Positions 58,401 to 64,000 of a stretch of 64,000 nucleotides of DNA are shown one piece after another. The DNA lies in contig CP019797.1 in the NCBI GenBank assembly GCA_002951995.1, positions 2,588,501 through 2,652,500 on the forward strand. The letters run 5' to 3'. Each line of letters begins with the position of its first letter. Position 1 is the stretch's first letter. This stretch comes from Stenotrophomonas acidaminiphila (GTDB lineage Bacteria; Pseudomonadota; Gammaproteobacteria; Xanthomonadales; Xanthomonadaceae). Position numbers and translations under genes: made by a program. Below the pieces are notes generated by a model that worked only from the letters and a program-made list of their open reading frames with translations, had not been told where the DNA came from and made no database searches.

Positions 58401-58795
58401 AGCGCGATGTAGGGAATGAGCCCGAGCGCGGCGATCAGCGTCACCGTCGCCGCCAGCCAGGCGTCGCGCCCCAGCCGCGCAGCGATCAGGTCGGCCAGCG
58501 AGGTCGCGTTGGTCTCGCGCGCCAGCCGCACCAGGCGCACCATCATGCCGATGCCCAGCGCGTAGAACAGGATCGCGCCGACGAAGGTCGGCGGCAGCGG
58601 CCAGCCATAGCGCGCGGCCTGGGTGACCGTGCCGTAGAACGTCCACGAGGTGCAGTGCACCGCCAGCGACAGCGCGTAGACATGGCGCCAGTGGCGCGCG
58701 AACACGGTGGGCCGGCGTTCGCCATAGAGCGCGACGCCGAACATCAGCACCAGCCAGGCCACTCCGGCCAATGCCACCGTCACCAGACTCAACAT
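55454..58795 (-). CDS. SSS-type hybrid sensor histidine kinase (CrbS-like)
   Basis: 1,113 residues. The N-terminal half is a sodium/solute symporter-like domain of about 13 helices (from MLSLVTVALAGVAWL), followed by a PAS domain (LVAWNRPYAQLFGFPDELLQ), a His-kinase dimerization helix with phospho-His at 763 (IGHDLLQPLHAA), HATPase (LANAVRYT, VHDTGPGIA, GLGLGLAIA) and a C-terminal receiver (VLVVDNDP, LFDYNLDDGDTG). The domain order is that of CrbS/CbrA-type kinases that sense carbon sources. The likely partner regulator is at 48495. Confidence 0.92.
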   Translation of the reverse strand: MLSLVTVALAGVAWLVLMFGVALYGERRPTVFARHWRHVYALSLAVHCTSWTFYGTVTQAARYGWPLPPTFVGAILFYALGIGMMVRLVRLARETNATSLADLIAARLGRDAWLAATVTLIAALGLIPYIALQLKAVAMSFAMLTLRSADAVDAAPWRDSALYVALAMALFAMLFGARRADVSEHNRGLVLAMAAESLFKLGAMLALGAFVWFGLDAVAVPPPAPVADAPAGGFMPLVLLGALAMFLLPHQFHVGVVECRDPADIRTSRWLFPLYLLLIALPILPLARAGTALLGDSVPSDMYTLALPFSAGHTGVALFAFLGGLSAATGMVVVSTLTLSLMIGNHWFAPGLLRSTWARAGGDHRRELVWLRRAGICVIMLLAWGYSRSIGGGNVLADIGAISFSAMATLVPVLGFAIWRPQTPPRAAIAGVLAGFATWAWVLLLPTLLESSGRVPAWLAHGPLGWRWLAPEALFGLTGWSPLGRAVGASLFVGTAVTLLVMAWRRDTPDRTRRNLDADALRDAGRRFLPWEKVQRLLADAPRQGPVPAATEASIERELSAVLGAASARLLLDAARRESGELATVAAIVSEASLDLRFNQQVLQAALQNMSQGISVIDREQRLVAWNRPYAQLFGFPDELLQVGRPIVDLTRWALQALPQRGSDERAVDRRLAFMRAGTAHLTERVFPDGRIVEIRGNPMPGGGFVATFTDVTEFRRTEQELMRSNETLEQRVGERTALLESAKREAERANDAKSRFLAAIGHDLLQPLHAAHLFTDTLAQQVEAPSQRQAVAQIRGALDSTTQLLTGLFDMSRLEAGGLVPQPRGMPLAEVLDPLASEFRALAAARGLGFRYVPTRAWVNSDPQLLRRVLQNFLANAVRYTARGGVLLGVRREGGRLRIEVHDTGPGIAATEQRRIFEEFRRGEDSGGQGLGLGLAIADRIAGLLQAPLRLRSTLGRGTVFSVAVDALPVSTPAAPPPGPAEPAARGAVRVLVVDNDPAALAGLAALLRGWGYDVAEASAEAAAVAAMQAAPAALWLFDYNLDDGDTGTALQARLGARFGTRPTLILSADDSLATRREVLEQGLTLLHKPVRPLALKSIMDRLLAARALARP

Positions 58796-58979
58796 GCGCA
58801 AGCAGTCCCCGTATGCATGGCGGGCAGGATACGGCGCACGCCCCGCGTGGCGGAACCGCGCGGACCCCGGCCCGGCGGCGGCACGGTGGCCGGCGCCCCT
58901 GCGCGCCGCGCGCCGGCCCCGTGCGCGGCATGCGGCCGCGCCCCGCCACCGCCACGCCGCGGCTGCGGGCCCGCGCACG

Positions 58980-59010
58980 AAAAAGCCCTCCCTGCGGGCG
59001 CAGGGAGGGC
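58980..59010 (-). terminator. Rho-independent terminator of the 3HB-linked receptor
   Basis: A perfect 11-bp stem GCCCTCCCTGC / GCAGGGAGGGC with a 4-base loop, followed on the minus strand by a run of five T, lies 26 bp past the receptor stop. Transcription running left from the receptor should stop here. Confidence 0.85.
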
Positions 59011-59036
59011 CGGGTTGCGGAACTGCGGCACGTGCC

Positions 59037-61274
59037 TCAGAAGTTGTAGCGCAGCGACATGTACCAGTTGCGCGGCAGGCCGTAGTAGGCGGTCTGGATG
59101 TTGCCCACGCTGGCGAACTCCTGGCCTTCGGTCTTGTATTCCTTGTCGGTCAGGTTGCGCACGCCGGCACGCACCTGCCAGGCCATCTGCGGCGAATCCC
59201 ACACGCCGTAGACGCCGAGCAGGGTGTAGGCGTCCTGGCTCAGCACCGCGCGGTTGTCCACGCTCAGCCAGGTCTTGCCGCGGTAGGAGACATCGCCACC
59301 GAAGGTCAGGTTGCCGTTGTCGCCCAGCGAAAACACGTGCTGCAGGGCCACGCGCGCGGTCCAGTCCGGCGAGAACGGCACGTGGTCATGGCTCACGTTC
59401 GGATCGAAGCCCGGGTACGAGGGATCCAGGCGGAAGTCCTCGAACTTGTCGTACTTGGCGTCCATCCAGCCGATCTGCGCGCTCAGCGTGGTGGCCTCGC
59501 CCAGCAGCGCACTGCCCTCCAGCTCGATGCCCTTGATGTTGAGCTTGGCCGCGTTGAGCACCGGGAAGGTGCCCACGTCCTGCGAGACGCGCGCCTGGAA
59601 GTCGCTGTAGTTGCTGTAGAACGCCGCCGCGCTGCCACGGAAGCGGCGGTCGGCCGAGCTGCCCTTCAGGCCGAGCTCGTAGGTCCACACGTATTCCGGA
59701 TCGAACTTGGCGTGCTGGGTGTCGTAGCGGGTGTTGGCGCGGCCGTTGAAGCCGCCGGACTTGAAGCCGCGGTTGGCCGACACGTAGCCCATCAGGTTGT
59801 CGCCGAACGCCTTCTGCAGGCTGATCGACGGGGTGACCGCGGTCCACGAGGCGTTGGCGGCAAAGGCCACGGTTTCGTTCAGGGCGGTGAACGGTGCGCC
59901 CCAGAAGGTGCTGGTGGAACGGGCGTAATCCTTCTTGTCCTTGGTCCAGCGCACGCCCGCGGCCACGGTCCAGCTCGGCACGAACTCCCAGTTGAGGTGG
60001 GCGAAGGCGGCGTTGGAGGTGGTGGTCAGGTCATCGTTGATGGTGCGCAGGAACGGCACCTTCGCCCCCAGGAACGAGAACAGGTCGTCGGCATAGGCCT
60101 CCTGGTAGGACGGGACGTTCTCCTTCATGTAGTACGCGCCGAAGGTGGCGTGCAGGTTGGAGCCGTTGTCGTAGTGCAGCTGGAATTCCTGGCTCTTCTG
60201 GTCCTGGTCCAGCGCGACCAGCACGTCGCCCAGCTCGTACTCGGAGGCGTCGATGTCGATGTACGACTTGGTCTTGAGCTTGCGGTAGGAGCTGATGCTC
60301 TTCAGCGTCCACTGCGCGTTGATGTCCCAGTCCATCGCCAGCGATGCACCGGAGTGCTTCAGGTACTGGCCCTCGCCGTTCTTGAACGAAGTCAGGGCGC
60401 GACGGTTCCACTCGCCGGTCTCACCGGGCTGCAGCACGATCACGCCGGCCGGCGCGAGGCTGGTCTGGCGCAGGTCGGCCATCGGCCGGCCCAGGGTCAG
60501 CGCGGCGTCCTGCTTGGTGGTGTCCAGCGACAGCGTGGCACGGAAGCTGTCGGTGGGGTTGAAGGCCATCTTGAAGCGCAGCGCCTCGGTGTCGTCGTCG
60601 TTGTAGCGCTTGCCGGTCTCGGCGTCCTTGACGTAACCGTCGTTGGTGATCTTGGCACCGGCGATGCTGGCGGCGATGGTGTCGCTGAGCTTGCCCGAAA
60701 CGTAGAAGCGGCCTTCCAGGCGGCCGTAGTCACCCGCGGTGACTTCCACCGCGCCGCCCTCGTTGTCGAACGGATTCTTGGTGGTCAGCTTGATCGCGCC
60801 GCCGGTGGAGTTCTTGCCATACAGCGTGCCCTGCGGGCCGCGCAGCACTTCCAGCTGCTGGATGTCGAACAGCGAGAACAGCGCGCCGTTGATGCGCGAG
60901 TAGTAGACGTCGTCGACGTACATGCCCACGCCCGGGTCGAACGTCTGCAGCGCGTCCGGCTGGCCGATGCCGCGGATGAACACGTTGACGCTGTTGGCCG
61001 AGCCGCGGCCCTGGGCGATGTTCATGTTCGGCACCGCGCCCTGCAGGCCTTCCACGGTGGAGGCCTGCAGGTCCTTGATCTGCTCCTCGCCGAACGCCGA
61101 CACCGCCACCGGCACGTCCTGGATGGACTCGGCGCGACGCCGCGCGGTCACGGTGACTTCGTCCAGCTGGGTGGCCTGCTGGCCGGCCGCCGGCTGCTGT
61201 TGCTGGGCCTGCACGAATGCGGCCGGGGCCAGCAGTGCACAGCCCACGGCCATGCTCAGATACTTGCGCTTCAT
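59037..61274 (-). CDS. TonB-dependent receptor, likely for 3HB-related or other carbon source
   Basis: 745 residues. Signal peptide (MKRKYLSMAVGCALLAPAAF), TonB-box-like LDEVTVTARRRAESIQDVPV, plug (VFIRGIGQPDALQTFDPGVG, MYVDDVYYSRINGAL, GPQGTLYGKNSTGGAI) and barrel ending NWYMSLRYNF. It belongs to the iron-complex/carbohydrate receptor class common in xanthomonads and sphingomonads; the ligand is not readable. The start at 61274 has GGAGGGAG upstream. It is divergent from the GntP permease with a shared motif, so a role in uptake of the permease's substrate or of its oligomers is inferred. Confidence 0.9.
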   Translation of the reverse strand: MKRKYLSMAVGCALLAPAAFVQAQQQQPAAGQQATQLDEVTVTARRRAESIQDVPVAVSAFGEEQIKDLQASTVEGLQGAVPNMNIAQGRGSANSVNVFIRGIGQPDALQTFDPGVGMYVDDVYYSRINGALFSLFDIQQLEVLRGPQGTLYGKNSTGGAIKLTTKNPFDNEGGAVEVTAGDYGRLEGRFYVSGKLSDTIAASIAGAKITNDGYVKDAETGKRYNDDDTEALRFKMAFNPTDSFRATLSLDTTKQDAALTLGRPMADLRQTSLAPAGVIVLQPGETGEWNRRALTSFKNGEGQYLKHSGASLAMDWDINAQWTLKSISSYRKLKTKSYIDIDASEYELGDVLVALDQDQKSQEFQLHYDNGSNLHATFGAYYMKENVPSYQEAYADDLFSFLGAKVPFLRTINDDLTTTSNAAFAHLNWEFVPSWTVAAGVRWTKDKKDYARSTSTFWGAPFTALNETVAFAANASWTAVTPSISLQKAFGDNLMGYVSANRGFKSGGFNGRANTRYDTQHAKFDPEYVWTYELGLKGSSADRRFRGSAAAFYSNYSDFQARVSQDVGTFPVLNAAKLNIKGIELEGSALLGEATTLSAQIGWMDAKYDKFEDFRLDPSYPGFDPNVSHDHVPFSPDWTARVALQHVFSLGDNGNLTFGGDVSYRGKTWLSVDNRAVLSQDAYTLLGVYGVWDSPQMAWQVRAGVRNLTDKEYKTEGQEFASVGNIQTAYYGLPRNWYMSLRYNF

Positions 61275-61359
61275 TGGTCTCCCTCCTCCCGGGTATGACA
61301 CGGCGGCACACGGATGCCGCCCACGTAGCGCACGTTAACGGGGCGTTAGGAGCCGGCGT

Positions 61360-61375
61360 ATCGTCCGTTCGTACA
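61360..61375. promoter_or_regulatory. Motif ATCGTCCGTTCGTACA in the receptor/permease divergent promoter
   Basis: The 16-bp site matches 13 of the first 15 positions of ATCGTACTTTCGTACC in the 3HB hydrolase/dehydrogenase region. It lies 86 bp before the receptor start and 63 bp before the permease start. Finding the same motif in two divergent promoters supports a common activator. Confidence 0.55.
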
Positions 61376-61437
61376 GTGGGCCGGGCCGGGCCGGCTCCCG
61401 ATACTCGCCGGCATCGTGTCTGGCCGGGGAGCCGTGG

Positions 61438-62843
61438 ATGTCGTTTCTGATCGTACTGGCGGCGCTGTGCTTCCTGATGTTCGTGGCCTACCGCGGCTAC
61501 AGCGTGATCCTGTTCGCGCCGGTGGCGGCGCTGGGCGCGGTGCTGCTGACCGACCCGACGCTGGTGCAGCCGATGTTCACCGGCCTGTTCATGGACAAGA
61601 TGGTCGGCTTCCTGAAGCTGTATTTCCCGGTGTTCCTGCTCGGCGCGGTGTTCGGCAAGCTGATCGAGATCTCCGGCTTCTCCAAGTCGATCGTCACCGC
61701 CACCATCCGCCTGGTCGGCGCACAGCGCGCGATGCTGTCCATCGTGCTGGTCTGCGCGCTGCTGACCTACGGTGGGGTGTCGCTGTTCGTGGTGGTGTTC
61801 GCGGTCTACCCGTTCGCCGCCGAGCTGTTCCGCCAGAGCAACATTCCCAAACGGCTGATCCCGGGCACCATCGCGCTGGGGGCGTTCACCTTCACCATGG
61901 ACGCGCTGCCGGGCACGCCGCAGATCCAGAACATCATTCCGGCCTCGTTCTTCGGCACCACCGGCTGGGCCGCGCCCTGGCTGGGGGTGATCGGCACGGT
62001 CGTGATCCTGGTGCTGGGCATGAGCTACCTGGAATGGCGCCGGCGGGTCGCCATCGCCCGCGGCGAGGGCTACGCCGGTACCGACGAAGCGCTGCGCAAC
62101 GAGCCCGAGCCCTTCAGGGGCGACCGCCTGGCGCACCCGCTGCTGGCGGTGCTGCCGCTGCTGCTGGTGGGCGTGGCCAATTTCCTGTTCACCCGCTGGA
62201 TCCCCGGCTTCTACGGCGAAAGCCAGTCGTTCGTGCCCGCGGTGATCGGCAACCCGCGCCGGTGGTGCAGGAGGTGTCCAAGGTCGCCGCCATCTGGGCG
62301 GTGCAGGGGGCGCTGCTGCTGGGCATCCTCAGCGTCGTCGCGCTTGCCTGGAAGCCGGTGGTGGCGGCCTTCGCCGAGGGCACGAAAGCGGCGATCGGCG
62401 GCGCCATGCTGGCGTCGATGAACACCGCCTCCGAGTACGGCTTCGGCGCGGTGATCGCCGCCCTACCCGGCTTCCTGGTCGTGGCCAACGCACTGGGGTC
62501 GATCCCCAACCCGCTGGTCAACGAGGCCATTTCCGTCACCGCCATGGCCGGCATCACCGGCTCGGCGTCGGGCGGCATGAGCATCGCCCTGGCGGCCATG
62601 GCCGACAGCTTCATCGCCAACGCGCAGGCCGCCGGCATCCCCATGGACGTGCTGCACCGGGTGGCGGCGATGGCGTCCGGCGGCATGGACACCCTGCCGC
62701 ACAACGGCGCGGTCATCACCGTGCTGGCCGTGACCGGCCTGACCCACCGCCAGTCCTACAAGGACATCTTCGCCATCACGATCATCAAGACCCTGGCCGT
62801 GTTCGCGATCATCGGCGTGTACTACGCCACCGGCGTGGTCTGA
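61438..62843 (+). pseudogene. GntP-family permease, interrupted by a frameshift
   Basis: The first frame runs from ATG 61438 (MSFLIVLAALCFLMFVAYRG) through the GntP features GAFTFTMDALPGTPQIQNII and FFGTTGWAAPWLG to about 62255. The second frame then reads APVVQEVSKVAAIW, NTASEYGFGAVIAALPGF, GITGSASGGMSIALAA and MDTLPHNGAVITVL to TGA 62843. One added C (AACCCCGCG instead of AACCCGCG) joins both into 468 residues, the normal length for a 12-helix GntP permease. Family members import gluconate or 3-hydroxybutyrate. Context favours 3HB. The break is probably a sequencing slip. Confidence 0.85.
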
Positions 62844-63222
62844 GACAGGGGCACCCGCGCCACACGGGCGCTGACCGGCGGCTTTGCGCAGTCAACCGCG
62901 CTCGTCCCCCGGGGGCAGCATCAACTCGATGGGGTCGTGCCACAGGGCGCAGGACCCGCGCCGGTCGCGCTTCGCGGCGGGCCTGCCACAGCGGGACAGG
63001 GCGACCGCTGGTCGGGCATGGATCGGGGCGGTCCGGCATTTCCGGCCACTGCGAGGAGGCTGAGGCCACTGTGCGGTCGCAGGACGCAGCCGGGCCCGGT
63101 GCGCGGGACGGGGCATCGACCTTGATTGCATGGCCGGCAGAACGCCCTGTCCGGGCGGGCGGCGGGCGGTGACCGGGAATGCCGCGGCCTAATGCCAAGC
63201 CTCGGCGGTCCGCCACGGCCGC
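62844..63222. other. Intergenic region, nothing recognised
   Basis: About 380 bp between the permease stop and the ComEA-side terminator. Open frames here look like shadows, rich in Arg, Pro and Ala. No promoter, RNA or repeat was recognised. Confidence 0.5.
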
Positions 63223-63267
63223 AAAAAGAATCGCCCGGCTGCACGTCACTGTGCAACACCGGGCGAT
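63223..63267 (-). terminator. Rho-independent terminator of the ComEA-like gene
   Basis: On the minus strand ATCGCCCGG pairs with CCGGGCGAT, with an inner TGCAC/GTGCA stem, and is followed by TTCTTTTTGC. It is about 105 bp past the stop of the gene at 63374. Confidence 0.8.
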
Positions 63268-63373
63268 ATTCACGTCCTTGTAGGCTTCCTGCCTCTCCCC
63301 TGCCTCCTGGCTATGCGGGGTTCTCCGTGTGGCCGTCGTCCAGACGGCGCACATAACCGCGATTCCTTTCCGC

Positions 63374-63706
63374 TCAGCGTCTTTCGACCGGTTTGGCCGC
63401 TGCCGGCTTGGCAGGCCTGGCGGCGGAGGCGGTTCCTGCGCCCACGCCGATCAGGTCACGATTCCGTTCGACCGTCTTCAAACCGATGCCTTTCACCAGT
63501 GCCAGTTCCTCGACACTCTTGAAAGGGCCGTTCGCCTGCCGGTATTCGACGATCGCCTGCGCCTTGGCGGCGCCGACATTCACCAATACCTGGTCCAGCT
63601 CCGCCGCGGTGGCGGTGTTGATGTCGACCTTGTCCGTGGCATGCGCCGATGCGGTCAACAACAACGCCAGAACCAGTGACTTCAGCATCACGGTGAAACG
63701 CTTCAT
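63374..63706 (-). CDS. ComEA-like helix-hairpin-helix exported protein
   Basis: 110 residues. Signal peptide (LKSLVLALLLTASAHA), then DKVDINTATAAELDQVLVNV, AQAIVEYRQANGPFKSVEELALV and KGIGLKTVERNRD: the double helix-hairpin-helix of ComEA, which binds DNA in the periplasm during uptake. A Lys/Ala/Pro tail ends the protein. The start ATG 63706 follows AAGGAGT. With type IV pilus genes elsewhere in the window, natural transformation is possible. Confidence 0.9.
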   Translation of the reverse strand: MKRFTVMLKSLVLALLLTASAHATDKVDINTATAAELDQVLVNVGAAKAQAIVEYRQANGPFKSVEELALVKGIGLKTVERNRDLIGVGAGTASAARPAKPAAAKPVERR

Positions 63707-63833
63707 CGCTGCAACTCCTTGTGGCTTGGACTGGAATGCCGGCAGTCCCGCCGGCCAGTCCAGTGTTCCGCGCCACATGAACACAGCCTATCCGCCGCGC
63801 CTTCACACCGCAGCCGGCAAACCGCCCGATTCC

Positions 63834-63853
63834 TTGTAGGAAAATTCCTACAA
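63834..63853. promoter_or_regulatory. Inverted repeat TTGTAGGA-N4-TCCTACAA in a divergent promoter
   Basis: A perfect 8-bp inverted repeat with a 4-base AAAT centre lies between the ComEA-like gene and the M20 peptidase gene. A -10-like TAGAAT (63865-63870) follows, so the repeat would cover the -35 region of the rightward promoter. It has the form of an operator; the regulator is unknown. Confidence 0.6.
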
Positions 63854-63906
63854 GACGGACGGCGTAGAATGGGCGCATCTGAAACCTTCGCAACCGGAGT
63901 TCCCGA

Positions 63907-64000
63907 ATGGACAGCGCCAAGCTCGGCCAATTTCTCAGTGACAAGTGGGACAGCGACATCGTCCCGCAGCTGGTCGACTACATCCGCATCCCCAACAAGT
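63907..64000 (+). CDS. M20-family peptidase, N-terminal fragment
   Basis: 31 codons from ATG 63907 (MDSAKLGQFLSDKWDSDIVP) to the right edge. The sequence ...LVDYIRIPNK is the typical start of M20/M25 dipeptidase-like enzymes (the 'YIRIPN' strand). The metal-binding part lies outside the window, so the assignment is from the N-terminus only. Confidence 0.65.
   Translation, partial: MDSAKLGQFLSDKWDSDIVPQLVDYIRIPNK

Overview
The window is GC-rich (roughly 70%), densely coded DNA from a gammaproteobacterium of the Xanthomonadaceae (Stenotrophomonas/Pseudoxanthomonas/Xanthomonas-like). The evidence is the gene order of the type IV pilus chemosensory locus (pilG-pilH-pilI-pilJ-chpA-chpB-cheW), the suf operon led by an Rrf2 regulator, four TonB-dependent receptors, a lysine-tailed HU protein and GTAG-type REP palindromes. 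The genus cannot be settled from this sequence alone. No rRNA, tRNA, CRISPR array, insertion sequence or prophage was seen.

Layout. (1) 1-11.7 kb, minus strand: the Pil-Chp twitching/chemosensory operon, driven by a near-consensus promoter upstream of pilG. chpA is split by a frameshift and the CheB-like protein has lost its catalytic residues. (2) 11.9-13.7 kb: gshB and a TonB-type energy transducer. (3) 13.8-24.4 kb: an S9 peptidase with its TonB-dependent receptor, a YtcJ-like amidohydrolase, a glycine-zipper protein, an OsmC-type protein, a lysine-tailed HU protein with its own promoter and terminator, DUF3861 and DUF1439 proteins. (4) 24.4-31.7 kb: a SET-domain methyltransferase, then the Fe-S assembly operon sufR-like/sufB/(lprI-like)/sufC/sufD/sufS followed by a GNAT and a Rieske ferredoxin. 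(5) 31.7-44.1 kb: an iron-acquisition island with three Fur-box-like sites, a Fiu-like catecholate receptor, Sel1 protein and PiuC hydroxylase, a second receptor, then a reductive module (PepSY-TM protein, DUF2271, DUF4198, ApbE, membrane flavoreductase). (6) 44.1-48.4 kb: a 90-bp tandem array of REP palindromes, DUF1801 and HutD genes, and a 3-hydroxybutyrate (3HB) oligomer hydrolase divergent from 3HB dehydrogenase. (7) 48.5-58.8 kb: a LuxR-type response regulator and an SSS-type hybrid histidine kinase (CrbS/CrbR-like) separated by an RND efflux pump and a BigR/SqrR-type persulfide module. (8) 59-64 kb: a TonB-dependent receptor divergent from a GntP-family permease, a ComEA-like protein and the start of an M20 peptidase.

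Genes that appear to work together: the 3HB hydrolase, the dehydrogenase, the GntP permease and the receptor at 59-61 kb look like one dispersed regulon, because their two divergent promoter regions share a 16-bp motif. The iron island pairs outer-membrane uptake with inner-membrane reduction. The SET enzyme lies about 1.7 kb from the lysine-rich HU tail, a possible substrate. Four conserved genes (chpA, the DUF4198 gene, a rhodanese, the GntP permease) carry short frameshifts, three of them explained by one missing base in a homopolymer. This looks more like consensus sequencing error than real gene decay.
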